DNA from: Eunapius fragilis
Lineage: Eukaryota; Porifera; Demospongiae; Spongillida; Spongillidae
Reading direction: 5' to 3'
DNA length: 64,000 nucleotides
Assembly: GCA_963681505.1 (NCBI GenBank)
Contig: OY811978.1
Span: 6,370,586 to 6,434,585 of the forward strand
Shown here: piece by piece, positions 23,033-33,743 of the stretch
How positions within the stretch are numbered: position 1 is the stretch's first letter
How the letters are laid out: every line of letters begins with the position of its first letter
Position numbers and translations under genes: made by a program
The notes under the pieces: generated by a model
Database searches by the model: none
What the model saw: the letters and a program-made list of their open reading frames with translations, nothing else
Told to the model about the DNA's origin: nothing

Positions 23033-24512
23033 TATGAGTGCGAATATGATACTGAATCACGTTTCAAATGTAAATTGCATGTGCAGCTCAAGCGTATTTG
23101 CAGCGCGGGGTCATTTGAAGACTAAATTATCACCGTCCTGCCAATTTAACACAAGTAAAAGCTCCGCAGGTTACTGAACACCTGTATCCATTGAGTTTGC
23201 AAGTGATAAAGTTGTCGCGCGCATGCAGGCCTCATAAGATATTGCAAGATAGTAATGACTTAATTAGATACGCGTACGTCAATGAAATTCATTCTTTTGT
23301 AATCGAACGAAGTCTTGGCAAAATCTTGGCAAGATTTGTAGCATAATTATAGATTACTCAGTATAGAGTACTCTATAATTTGTGTGGTAACTTCGTCTTT
23401 CTCCGATCTGCTGCATAGAATGAAGCCATTCCCATCAATTGACGACGCACTGTCATCGGAGTGCTTGCATGGGAATACGTCGATAATAAGGTTACTGAAA
23501 AATAGAAATAGTTGGTACGGAGGTTAGTTATTGCGAGTTTCGGCAGTGCTTGAGTGTGGTGATAGCATCCAGCAAGCATCTCTATCACCAGATTCTTATT
23601 GTGCGCGACCATTTATGCTAAGTTCTAAAGAATGCACAACTGACATTCGATCATTATGCTAATAAGTTTTAAAAGAGTTTGCTTAGCATCTTCCTTTGAA
23701 TGTGAGCCTATCATTTCGAAATGAAGACAGATGTCCTGTCCCACATCTGGAAGATGCATGTGTCAACATCTGATTCAGACGATTTAATTCCATTTCTTTA
23801 AAGTTGTGTGGAGGCATTACTTGCCACATGCTCTGCAGAACCTGATTTGAGAATGAGTTGTCTGAATTCATCAGGAGTTGAAAGTATTAGTATAGTAATT
23901 CAGCAAATATTTATGAGAACTCTGATCTACCATCCACTTCTATAAGTGCTATGGCCAGTACTTGCTTGTCATTATCAACAACCATGCTTGAGCCCAGACA
24001 GATGCAGTTCTTCACAATTTTATAGAACATACCCCAAAAATGCTACTACCTACTGCGGACATTTTGTCATTAATTCCATTGGTTGATATTGCGCCCAAAT
24101 CTGACATGTACCCCACAGTGACAGTGACCTTCCATCACCTGTTGCATTAACTGCAAATTAACCAGTGCATGGTGTTAATACTGGAGAGACAAAAATTCAG
24201 AGGATACCAGGCAATTTTCTGAATGCCGACGTTGACATATTTCCTCATGTGTGTTTCCGGTAACTAGTTCAGAAGCTGAGTGCTCTTTTTCCGTGTTACG
24301 CAGACTAAAAACATATCGTCACCCAAAAAATAAACTAGTCAACATACAAAGATTTATATAATCGTCGCGGATGCCATAATAAACTGTATCGCAGGAGAGC
24401 AGTTCTATTTCGTGATTGTGTCCAATAATGTCAGTGAGGCAAGAGGATCTTCTCCCATCCGATTTCTGAGATTGTGCAGCTATAAATTTATTATGCTACT
24501 CTTTAACCTGAA
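23033..24512. other. No gene supported
   Basis: Both strands were scanned. Short frames around 23373-23871 lack domain signals and splice context. Nothing else is supported. Confidence 0.4.
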
Positions 24513-24526
24513 TCAGTCGATACTAC

Positions 24527-24728
24527 CTTGGCGATGAAAGAGCTCGTCAAAATACGTAGGGTAGAACAGTGACTTTCCCGATCCAGTAGGCAAGGAGATA
24601 GAAACGTCATTGCTTTCTATAAACGATCTAATAGCCTGTAGCTGCATAGGTCGAACACTGCATGGGGTGTAGCCAAGCCTTTTGAAAGACAATTTCACTG
24701 AAATTATTGTAGCGACCGTGATGTCAGT
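24527..24728 (-). pseudogene. RecQ-like helicase N-terminal fragment
   Basis: Minus-strand segment reads LSFKRLGYTPCSVRPMQLQA, then an NDVSISLPTGSGKSLFYP stretch. This is the Q-motif-like entry and Walker A (TGSGKS) of a RecQ/DEAD helicase. It ends at a good donor (CCAAG|GTAGTA), so it may be one exon. No further helicase exons (DEVH, motif III) were found on either side. RecQ-like helicase pieces are common in repetitive invertebrate DNA; I consider this an orphan exon or pseudogene. Confidence 0.55.
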
Positions 24729-25099
24729 GACGGGCTTTCCCATCCGCCGTTGTTGGGAATCAGGGTCTGGGTACAAGACTACCTGGTGTATAGGTAAGAG
24801 TGCACTAAAAACCACCACCGGCCCAAGTAGGGTAAGAGCGCAGGGAACAAACGTGGCGCTCTTAACGGGTATCTATCTTGATTGCATGCATATACGTAAA
24901 ACCGTCACTGAATCTGCACTTATTTATTTTCGCAATACTAACGTTTGGCTGCAAGCGCTGTAAGTGTTTCGATACCACGATGAGTACAACATTGACTTTG
25001 TGTATTTCTCAATTAGAAAGGCTGTACACACATGCACGATCCGGGTTTTAATTTGAACTGAATAATATTATATACATGCTATGCCTGTATGCATGTCAC

Positions 25100-25210
25100 G
25101 CGTGTCAGGTAGAATTGGGGACTCCATAGAATATAGGGAACACACACCACCCCCTCCCCCTCCCAATTCTACGTAGAACTGGGGACCCTTGCGTAGAAAT
25201 GGGGACACAA
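25100..25210. repeat. GGGGACCC/AATTCTA repeat cluster, copy 1
   Basis: Several GTAGAATTGGGGAC-like words in direct and inverted order, matching the richer cluster at 26185-26330. Likely a piece of the same foldback-type sequence. Confidence 0.55.
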
Positions 25211-25234
25211 AAATTTTTTTTTATACATTACCAG

Positions 25235-25990
25235 ATCTAACAGAAAGCACGTGGCAGCACATATATGACGATGGATACAAAGACGGGCGGTTTACTTTTA
25301 AAGAGGTACACAAGTACCTTCTACAAGGCGTGTATCCCTCTTCCTTTTCGAAATCGGACAAACAAGCGTTACGGAAGAGGGCCAAATTTTTCGCTGTACA
25401 AGGCGCGGAGTTATACTTCACGGGTAGAGGTGAGAATCAAAACGACGTTTTGCAATTGCAAGTATGTCACATCACAGTTTCTCTTTCCGCATGCATACAA
25501 CGCGCGTAGACGATGGATGTCAAGGTACTACTCGGCTAGTTGTAGAGAGAGTAGATAAGCGTCAGAGAATTGTCTCCTTAACACATGACGATGGTCACTT
25601 CGGACCGGAGTTAATAGGACAAATGCCACTATAATATTGAAGTACTACTGGCCTGGGCTGTATACAGATGTTATATCATACGTAAGATTGTGACATGTAA
25701 ACATACTTAGTATTATTATACATGCATTTTACCATGCAGGTGAGCTCATGTGACCGTTGTCAAAGAAACAACAAAAAACTTGATGCTTCAGCTGGAGTGC
25801 TACATCCTATTCCTGTAAAAGCTCAAATCTGGCACCAAGTGGGAATGGATTTAATTGGTCCACTTCCAGAAACATCACTTGGCAATAAATACATCATCAC
25901 TTTGACCGATTATTTCTCAAAGTGGGCAGAAGCCACAGCTTTTCCAGACAAAACTGCAGTCAGTGTAGCTAAATTCATGTACTCGGCAAG
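25235..25990 (+). pseudogene. Intron-containing retroviral-type integrase fragment 1
   Basis: Three exons can be joined: 25235-25431, 25510-25681 and 25740-25990. They read KYLLQGVYPSSFSKSDK, then THDDGHFG (the His pair of the HHCC zinc finger), YYWPGLYTDV, SSCDRCQR (the Cys pair), then GMDLIGPLPETSLGNKYIIT, with the first catalytic Asp of the DDE core. The architecture matches GIN1/KRBA2-like domesticated or Ty3/gypsy-derived integrases. A frameshift near 25615, between the two halves of the zinc finger, breaks it, and the second and third catalytic residues are absent, so no complete integrase is encoded here. Introns inside an integrase point to a host-domesticated gene lineage rather than a fresh retroelement. 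Confidence 0.6.
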
Positions 25991-26184
25991 ATAAAATTAA
26001 ACTGCTATGCATAAACAGCATATCATTCAATGCCTAAATTGTAGGTAACATGGAGTTTGTTAATGAAATAACAAGACAGCTCTATTTGATTACCAAGACT
26101 GAGCACATGCAGACTCTCTAGTGTCGACCACCCACAGGTATTTATTTTATGTAATTATTGATGTGGATATCCATTAAAATAAAT

Positions 26185-26330
26185 ATATGGGGTCCCTAAT
26201 TCTACGAAGGGGTCCCCAATTCTCCAGTGATTTAGGGACGGGGGATCCCCAAAGCTCCGTAGTTTTGGGGCCGGGGAACCCCAATTCTCCGGAGATTTGG
26301 GGACAGGGGTCCCTAATTCTATGTGACACC
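26185..26330. repeat. GGGGTCCC/AATTCT palindromic repeat cluster
   Basis: Four or five ~35-bp units alternating GGGGTCCCTAATTCT, CCCCAATTCTCC and their complements. The whole stretch can fold into multiple hairpins. Translations on both strands are periodic artefacts. Confidence 0.75.
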
Positions 26331-26422
26331 GAGCAAAAAGTGATCCAGCCGGTGTCACAGAATAGATTATCCCCCAATAATTTTAATAATAATTTTATCC
26401 CCCGTATTCCAGAATAGATTAT

Positions 26423-26447
26423 CCCCCCCCCCCCCCCCCCCCCCCCC
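26423..26447. repeat. Poly(C) tract
   Basis: Uninterrupted run of about 25 C residues flanked by AGATTAT and TCCCCGGGATAAA. The ATAGATTATCCCC word also occurs at 26361-26373. Confidence 0.95.
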
Positions 26448-26529
26448 TCCCCGGGATAAATAGTTTATCATTCCTTGGAATAGATTAACCTTCTTTAAAA
26501 AAACGCTCACCTCGTGTCCACCATAACGG

Positions 26530-26802
26530 ATGGAAGTAAAAGAATACAACGACATTGTTCATTTCCTTGAGAGCAAAGACAGTAAGCAGCGATTTTTGGC
26601 CATGCTAAAGGGCGTATCGACAGAAATGTGAGGGGTTTGTAACCGAGGATGGCTTGCTTTTCAAGACAAAAAGGTGTAAGAAAGGGCTGACGTCTGTACA
26701 GGAGGAAGAAAGGTATCGAGTTGTTACAATTGACGAGAAGATTAGACTGCTTGACAGCATTCACAAAGATCCAGCAGGGGGTCACTTTGGAGTTTATAAA
26801 AC
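26530..26802 (+). pseudogene. Integrase fragment 2 (N-terminal zinc-finger exon)
   Basis: Starts MEVKEYNDIVHFLESKDSKQ, loses frame near ...STEM (about 26627-26632), then continues EGFVTEDGLLFKTKRCKKG and LLDSIHKDPAGGHFGVYK to a donor (AC|GTACGT). The H-x7-H pair (HKDPAGGHFG) is the start of the retroviral-type HHCC zinc finger. It is a second, different paralogue of the integrase family at 25.2-26.0 kb. A one-base frame change and the lack of a Cys-pair exon mark it as incomplete. Confidence 0.5.
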
Positions 26803-26934
26803 GTACGTTGTATATACGTATACGAATCTGATTCACTACCATTCTACAAGCATGTAAAATCATGAGATCGATCGTGTCAAAGATTGTTACTTGATTTATC
26901 TATGCAATTTCTTTGCACACTTGTATCTCCATAA

Positions 26935-27185
26935 CGGATAAAGCAAAAACTAACGAACAGAACAAATCAATAGTGGTAGGACCCTTCTACATAGGTACCT
27001 ATTTTGAACCGATTTGGACTCTCCTACCTGAAGATGTGGCCGTTTTGAACCCTACGGGGTATCGGACCTTGAAACGTCGGTACCCCGTACGTGTAAGACA
27101 CCAAAGTGGATTTTCAAATACAGTAATGGTGTGGTATGTCGTGTTAAAAATAGGAACCCGATAGCGTTAATATTTCGGAAGATAT
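26935..27185. mobile_element. FB1 family, single arm
   Basis: One arm of the FB1 foldback family: TCCATAACGGATAAAGC, then AACAAATCAATAGTGGTAGG, CCTACCTGAAGATGTGGCCG, and GGGTATCGGACC, followed by AATGGTGTGGTATGTCGTG as in the sequence just right of copy 2 (about 14370). The partner arm is missing. Confidence 0.7.
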
Positions 27186-27191
27186 ATCGAT

Positions 27192-27639
27192 TTAAAGTTT
27201 ATGTTATAAAATAAAATCCACAAGACCCATTTTCGTTCCATTTAATCACGCGATCGATCGAATGGTGCGTGTGAGCAGGAATTGAGGTAGGCGATCAAAA
27301 GACGTCAATGGGATGCATGGATCTCAGATTCTTTTCCTCAGAAAACAGATAGCTATAGAACTAAATAAACTGTAACAATACTAATATTATAGGAAAACAT
27401 ACATGAGTCGTTTATAGACCGACATGTAGCTGGTGCATGGCCACGAGCACGCTTCGGTCACAAATTCACAAAAGCTTTGCGTCACGAATTTAATTGCTGA
27501 GCAGTAGGAACCATAGCATTGTGAAGAATGAAGAGTTTTCTCGTCGCTATCCATGCAGGCTCTAGTAATCCGGATGTCGCGTGATGTATATGTATTGGAT
27601 ATCAATGTGAATTTCATGCTAAATAAACGTAAAAGCAAA
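27192..27639. other. Upstream flank of the oxygenase-F-box-Arp gene
   Basis: No exon recognised. It may hold the promoter and 5' untranslated region; no convincing TATA or initiator could be singled out. Confidence 0.35.
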
Positions 27640-27805
27640 AGCGGCTGGGGCGAAGCCCCAGAACCCACTGGGGGAGCTATCAGCGCTCCCCCAGACCCCC
27701 TTGCTGTCACGGTAGGGGGCACGCCCCCTAATGTACCCTCACCCAGTTGTGAATATATTTATCAGACCCCCCCCTTTCCCAAAATCCTGGATCCGCCCCT
27801 GCTGG
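27640..27805. repeat. Dispersed repeat R3 (GGGGCGGATCC type), copy 1
   Basis: GC-rich block with GGCTGGGGCGAAGCCCCAG at one end and ATCCTGGATCCGCCCCTGCT at the other, with hairpin-like internal words. Related copies are at 42672-42765 (inverted) and 52328-52480. It lies immediately upstream of the start codon at 27823, and an in-frame reading extends through it. I regard that extension as fortuitous because the same repeat occurs elsewhere. Confidence 0.8.
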
Positions 27806-27822
27806 CTCAGCCAAAGGAACAA

Positions 27823-30587
27823 ATGGAAGTGATCAAAACAACTCCCGAACCTCTGATAATACCTCGCAACGGAAAAGATCCAAAGGTTGTGATTCGTCCG
27901 ATGCTTACGACAGCTCAGAAGAACTTTAGAACGGTTAAAGACTGTCCTACCATAGAGGCGTGCTATTTGCCTCCGGATATTACGAGGGAGGAGCTTAATG
28001 TCCCTGGATCCAGATGCTTTCTGCTTCATTCCGTCCTCACTCCTGAAGAGTGTGCGCACTACATCCACGAAACAGAGCAAGTTGGTTACGACGACCTCAC
28101 TCGTTTGTTTCCAGTTGAATATCGCTCCAACGACCGAGTCCTATCCATATGTAAGCCTCTGGCGGAATGCTTGTGGAGGAGAATAGAACCGCACTTAACA
28201 CGTAGAGAGGTTATTTGTATCCGACCCGTGGGGTTTGGTAACGAAGGTACGTGGAGGCCTTCTCGTCTCAACGAATGTTGCAAGTTTGGAAAGTACAAGT
28301 AAGTACTTCATGTAACTTAAGCAATTGGAATAGTGAACCCCTTCTTTTTCTTATCTAGATGTGGTGGCCACTTCAGCCCCCACCTCGATGGTCCCTGGGT
28401 ACCTAACGAGGAAGAGAGCTCCATCTTCACAGTGGTAATATATTTGAACAATGACCTTGAAGGAGGGGCAACATCCTTCCTCTCTGAAGGAGGTTTGGTT
28501 GTATATACATACAGCCCCATTTGACATTAATCCATCCTTACTTTAGGTAAAGTGATATGTTCAGTGTCACCTAAGGCTGGGACAGCAGTGATCTTCAACC
28601 ATGACACATTGCATGAGGGCCAGCCTGTAACACAAGGTACCAAATACATCATTCGAACAGAGATCATGTTCAGACGAGTGGACACTGAGATGCTACCCAA
28701 TCCTACATCCTATCAAGAAAATGAAAACTATCTTAAAACTGTTGCTTTGTATACGAAGTCTTGGGAGCTTGAACAAGGTTCAGTTCAGTAACCAGCAGTG
28801 CTTGTCAAATGTGTAACATTCTGCTTACAGCTGGAGATATTCAAGGATTTACTGACACCTATTTGGAGGGTCTGGCCCTCCAGTGTCAAGAGCAGAGGAC
28901 TGTGAGCAAGGACACGGTTGAGATCCATTGTCAGGCCCTGCCTTATGATGTTTACATGAGAATATTTAGCTATTTGTCTGTAAAAGACTTAGGTTATGCC
29001 ATGGCAGTTTCCAAGGTAACAGCAAGAGTAAATAACCCACTGTACTTGATTATCACCTACCTAGATGTGGTACACCATGTGCATGGATGGACAGTTATGG
29101 TATAACTTGTACAGGAAGAAATGGTCTGACGGTAGGAAACTGGTAAGTCAAAATGATCTTGCTACAAAGGCGATGGAAAGTTTCTGCATATTTCTTTTTA
29201 CTCTATCATTTTTATTTTTGTACAACAGTTGGATCCAGTTCCATTTACCAAAGATTGGTATGGAAAGTACAAGCAACGTGTTGTTGCAGATGTTGGTGTA
29301 TGTCAAAAAGTAGCTTGTATAGACCTTGGCAGTTTTTCCTGCAAGTTTGCAGTCATTGATCGACACGATTCTTTTACTTCAGTCAGCAGTATTGAATCTG
29401 TTGTTGCAGTGGTATGAATCTAATATGTTGTCTTGTTGTCTTGATGTCAGTCTTTTGTATTTATTTTCCAAAGGTCGATGGTCTCTATGATTTTCACCTT
29501 CGGAGAAGTCGCTATCAACGATATTTTTGCGGGAAAGATGCTAAGGCTAAATATCCTAACCATATTGTAAATATTATTCAAGGAGGCATTCCAGTTCGTC
29601 CTGAGCTTCTACCTGAGATCATGTATGGCTTCTTTATTGAGAGTAAAGCTTTTCCTTTGTACTGTCCAGTAATTGTGTTAGAGCCACCTGGCTTGTGGGA
29701 CAATGCTATCAGAGCTAAGGTAGCAGCTGAATTTTTACGGACACTTTCATGCCCATCATTAGTATATCTAAGCTCAGCAGTTGCTGTTTTAGCTGGGTAA
29801 GTTCATGTACACTGTTTAAACACCGGTATTGTATTACTATCACACAACCACAGCTTAGACGTAGCTAGTGGCATAGTACTTGACGTTGGCAGAGAAAAGG
29901 TTACATGTGCTGCTGTATATGGAGGAAGTCTGTGTCCAAACCCACTATCGTGTGATCCAGCAAGTGCCAGTCCAAATCATCTTGCAAGCATGGTTGACAG
30001 AACAGTACTTGGGTGTGGCGAGAATGCTGCAATACAGAATGTTTTGAAGAAGTGTGTGGTAGTATCAAGTAAGTGTCATGAATATTCAAATTTTATTCTG
30101 AGTGCACTTTGAAACCCACTTTAGCTGAAGAAAAGAGCACTTCAATAGGTGTTAGGAAGGAGCTAATGGCAAAGGATAAGAGCTATCATGTGATTGAACC
30201 TGGTGAGTCCAATGGTGCTGCACGTGTGCAATCTAGGCATGTCCGTTAAAATGTAAAACTGTATTCACATTGTGATTGTTATTTACAATTCTACACTGGT
30301 ATATATTAAAAACCAATAGTAATGTATGTAATTTCTCTTGATTGCAAGACGCAGTTGAGATTTAAATGTTTTCTTTATTAGATGATGTCAGGTTTGCAGC
30401 AGTGAAAGGTGGTTGTTCAGTTGCAATGCAGACACACTTTTCAAACATGAAAACATTTCCAAGGAATGAAATGAATGATAAGGGAAGTATTCGATTTTAT
30501 GTTGGGCTTCTTTTTGATGAAGACGCGTACTGGAGAAAACAGTTTCCTGACCTCTGGGTAACAAAGTCTGTCCATAGGTCATGGTAG
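27823..30587 (+). CDS. 2OG-Fe(II) oxygenase - F-box - actin-related fusion protein
   Basis: Ten exons: 27823-28298, 28359-28492, 28547-28777, 28831-29015, 29065-29142, 29229-29411, 29474-29796, 29854-30068, 30125-30202, 30382-30587. All have GT/AG borders and compatible phases; introns are 49-179 bp. The product is 702 residues. Residues ~60-250 form a prolyl-4-hydroxylase-like oxygenase: iron ligands H167 and D169 (CGGHFSPHLDGPW) and distal H226 (LHEG), with R240 as the 2-oxoglutarate anchor (KYIIRTEI). Residues ~316-362 are an F-box (LPYDVYMRIFSYLSVKDLG), which in known proteins binds Skp1 in SCF ubiquitin ligases. Residues ~395-702 are actin-like: phosphate-1 motif D400-x-GS-x3-K407, phosphate-2 motif D547-x-G, and a GG near residue ~645. 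F-box plus actin-related protein occurs in plant ARP8; the oxygenase addition is unfamiliar to me. Start chosen at ATGGAAGTG because the upstream frame is a dispersed repeat. Substrate unknown; hydroxylation and ubiquitylation in one adaptor is inference. Confidence 0.85.
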
Positions 30588-31684
30588 ATATTTTGGACAA
30601 ATTATTAACCAATGCTTAAATATTCGTATGTGCAGAACTATTGCATGCAAGGATGCTATGTGAAAACTATTGACGTGAAGTTGTGGTTCATTAAAGAATT
30701 AGCCTTAGCAATTCACCAGTTGTCTCACATCATTGTCTTACATGAAGTACAGTGTCTCATGATCACATTATTGTCCTATATAAAGAAGAGACAAGACTTT
30801 AATTTATTGAGGAAACAAGTTACAATAGTAAACGGCTTTGACATTTTCTCTTACTGTCAGCCATTTATACAGCTCCTGAAATGCTTACTATTCCCATCAG
30901 TAATTCAAAGGGGTTAGAGATGGACATATGCACTGCAAGACATGACATAAAACAGCACCCTTGAACACCAATATCTCCATGCATGCATACAGGAACACAG
31001 TTACCATATACAGCACTCCTTTCATTCATAAGCACTTCCCCAACTTCGCACCATTTGCCACTGCGGCCTCAGCAGTCAAACAATATATGGCTAAATGTTT
31101 GACCTAGTATAGTGTGCAGTCCAGAATGGGACAGCTCATGGTGAGTCGTAATTCTGTGTCAAACTGAACAATGAGACCAGTCCAATGAGATAATTGGACT
31201 AGCGTACCCCTTAGTTTGTTGAGTCCCATACCAGCATATCTGAAGGTTGATGCAGTTCAGCACTTTTTATATGAGCCTCCTGTACAAAAACAGGAATCAT
31301 ACCAACGCCATTTAAAAAACAAAAGAAGCCTGCATATGCAGACCGCGATATCATACGTATAAGCGAAGTGTTCGTTCTGAGACGTATACATGGCGCCGCA
31401 TTCGTGACGTATGAAAAACTGCCCACGTGTCGAGTGTAGACGAGTATCGATTAGTATGGGTGCAATATACAAGGCTGCATACGGTACACTGTCGCGCCGT
31501 GCACTGCGTTCCTCGTGTCACAGTTTTGACGCTACGGCAAGTTATGGCTCCTGAAAGCGGGTAACCCTCGACGTACCTGTCTACTTTGAAGTAATGCTCC
31601 CGACCCGTAGAAAGTTTTGCTTGTAGCCAACTTTTTTGGGGCTAGAGATACGTATTGCTGAAATAAACATGCAGTATCAAAATT
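30588..31684. other. 3' flank, no gene supported
   Basis: No canonical AATAAA close behind the stop at 30587. A frame at 30612-30917 is Leu/Ile-rich without motifs and is not called. From about 31260 to 31640 the sequence resembles the region at 42850-43110, suggesting flanks of related mobile elements. Confidence 0.4.
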
Positions 31685-31985
31685 TTACTCTTTTGTGGAG
31701 GGATCGCTGCCACGTTTTGCGGAGCTATTGAAAGCAGGTGCTCCTTCATAATCAAGGACAGTCTTTTGCCTGGTCATGTACCGAATGGTACGTACGTTGC
31801 AAGGAGTTAAACCTGGCATGGATGATTCTGCTCCTTACTCCCCCAGTAGACCAAATCCAACGTATGTTCTTTTTGCTCATGGCACTGTATGTTCTTCCAG
31901 CATGTGCATTTTTAATGTTATAGAGCAGTCTGGGAAGGAACTCCTAAAGTGCTCCATGAGCTGGGCCGTTATAGTTTCTATTGGA
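31685..31985 (-). pseudogene. Mobile-element coding remnant (KMHMLEEHTV family), copy 1
   Basis: Minus-strand translation contains KMHMLEEHTVP, then YVGFGLLGE and (after stops) traces of SIHARFNSLQR. It is the decayed sister of the open copy at 43162-43512, with at least two in-frame stops and one frame change. Similarity extends into the 3' flank (GAAAGCGGGTAACCCTCGA versus GAAAGCGGGTAACTCTCGA), so both are copies of one repeated element. Confidence 0.6.
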
Positions 31986-32368
31986 TTATGTAGAGTTATT
32001 TCGTACATGTACTTGTACATCTAGCTACTTGCATTGTGCCTCTTCAATGAAATTGTTATCATATATTTGTTGGCACTGGCCTAGCAGGGTGAAGATGTTT
32101 GTAAACTTCATGCATGCCTCCGTTGCTGGTGTTATTAGTGCAGGGCACTTAGTTGTTGCAACCTCTACCATGGAGGTGCACAAACGCTTGATGTTTGCTG
32201 GCTAAATTTTTATAATCAGTGTTTGTTTAATCCTTACCATTTTCTCCACAGACTGCCTCCTCTCCAGGGCATGCCTGATAAGGATATCCGTAACAGGCCT
32301 GTCCTCCCCATATGCCACCACTACATGTACATACATGACAGCTTCCTTTAAAGCTGCCTATAGGAGTC

Positions 32369-32644
32369 TTGGGCTTCAGCCACAACCAGCTGACAGCTAT
32401 AACTGGAAACACACATCTGGCTGTCAACCACTCGCTGCATTTTGTTGACCTCACCACCGGAGCACATACCCAAAGTGTTGATGGTATGTGGAGCTGCTGC
32501 AAGCGGATGATGCGAGAGGAGAAAGTGATAAACTCTGCTCTATTTGAGACCTATCTCCCTGAATTTATGTGGAGGAAACGATTTGGAGGGCCCATTGCAT
32601 TTGAGAATATCTTGAAGCACATCGCACACCATTACCCTGTATAG
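32369..32644 (+). pseudogene. ISXO2-like transposase fragment
   Basis: Open stretch reading NHSLHFVDLTTGAHTQSVDG, then MWSCCKRMMREEKVINSALF and TYLPEFMWRKRFGG, ending HHYPV and a stop. This is the C-terminal half of an ISXO2-like DDE transposase: the NHS..FVD...HTQ..E block, the K-R-MMR helix and the Y-PEFMWR block. The upstream half with the first catalytic Asp is not in frame nearby. It is a fragment of a eukaryotic Merlin/ISXO2-type DNA transposon. Confidence 0.65.
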
Positions 32645-32727
32645 CTAATCAGTTATGTTGCACTATACTCCATTATTAAAACCTTCTATTTGGGTCAGTT
32701 TCCGCGAAAATGGCCTTCGCTATTAGC

Positions 32728-32832
32728 CTCGTACCCAGACCCAAATGTACGTAACGATGATCATCGCTTACAGTATGACATCACGTGATGTCATACTGAT
32801 CATCGTTACGTACATTCGGGTCTGGGTACGAG
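32728..32832. repeat. 105-bp palindrome
   Basis: Near-perfect inverted repeat with outer tips CTCGTACCCAGACCCAAATG and CATTCGGGTCTGGGTACGAG, a shared GTACGTAACGATGATCA block and a symmetric CATCACGTGATG centre. Its GGTCTGGGTACGAG tip also occurs near 24765 and, diverged, near 54300, suggesting a small foldback family. Confidence 0.88.
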
Positions 32833-32859
32833 ACTACTTCGCTATAATTATATGCGACA

Positions 32860-33065
32860 GTTTTGCCCCACGGTTAAAATGTTATAAAAATGCATCGCGT
32901 TTGAATCGCTATAACTTCCCAACGGATAACGCTATCGACTTCCTATTTTCAACACTTCATACTACACCATTTCACTATGAAGTGTTGAAAATAGGAAGTC
33001 GATATGGGAAGTTATAGCGATTCAAACGCGATGCATTTTTATACCATTTTAACCGTGGGGCAATT
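32860..33065. repeat. Long hairpin, ~95-bp arms
   Basis: Arms share GCCCCACGGTTAAAATG at the outer end, ATGCATCGCGTTTGAATCGC and ATCGACTTCCTATTTTCAAC; the loop is only ~12 bp (TACACCATTTCA). The left arm has ~12 extra bases (AACGGATAACGC) not found in the right arm. It lies inside a larger FB1 arm. Confidence 0.88.
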
Positions 33066-33084
33066 TTACTGTCCCATATGTATA

Positions 33085-33420
33085 AAAGTTATAAACATCA
33101 TTCACGTTTGAATCGCAATAACTTTGGAACGGTACACACCATTGACGTCCTATTTTCAACACTTCATACTACACCATTTCTCTACGGGAAAATACTTTTT
33201 GGGGTCTTGCACTTGCTCCGTGCCCGTATTGCAACGTCCGATACCCCACAGGGTATGAACCCGTCATAACTTTCGGCAGGAGTAATCAAATTCGGTTTGT
33301 AGGTAGAGCTAGGGTCCTATAGCTATTGATTTGTTCTGTTCGTTAATTTTCACTCTATCCGTTGCGGAGATACAGGTGTGCAAAGTTAATGCACATTTCC
33401 TGCTCGATTTGGCCAGGCAA
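33085..33420. mobile_element. FB1 family, single arm
   Basis: Contains CCTATTTTCAACACTTCATA, GTCCGATACCCCACAGGGT, AGGGTCCTATAGCTATTGAT and TTGTTCTGTTCGTTAATTTT, in the same order as the complement of copies 2 and 3. The first 90 bp partly repeat the neighbouring hairpin arm, so this locus holds a rearranged, nested FB1 copy. Confidence 0.7.
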
Positions 33421-33743
33421 CCCTAGTTTCATTCTCCATTATTAATCACTTCCTTTCTCCGCCTTAAACTAAGCTATATAGCCGTTCGCAACTCAGTGTC
33501 TGTTTGTTTTTTGTTGTTTTGTTTTATTTTCTGAGGCTATACGGGTCAAAGAAGATGAGTTATCACTTCGTATGACGATCGTACCGAATTAACGGATCCA
33601 AGTGAAGGGTTGTCAGCTAGCGCCTGATGGTTGTCGCCGCCTCCCACGTCGCGGACGCGCATAAGGATTTTTTTTTACTAGTCACTCGCATCACCGTTCG
33701 GTACCTATAGTAAAACAATCAGTGTGCTTCTATACTTTAGAGG

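Noticed and set aside
27553..27822. N-terminal extension of the oxygenase gene to an upstream ATG
   Set aside because: The extra 90 codons run through dispersed repeat R3, which recurs at 42.7 and 52.3 kb, so the start at 27823 is preferred.
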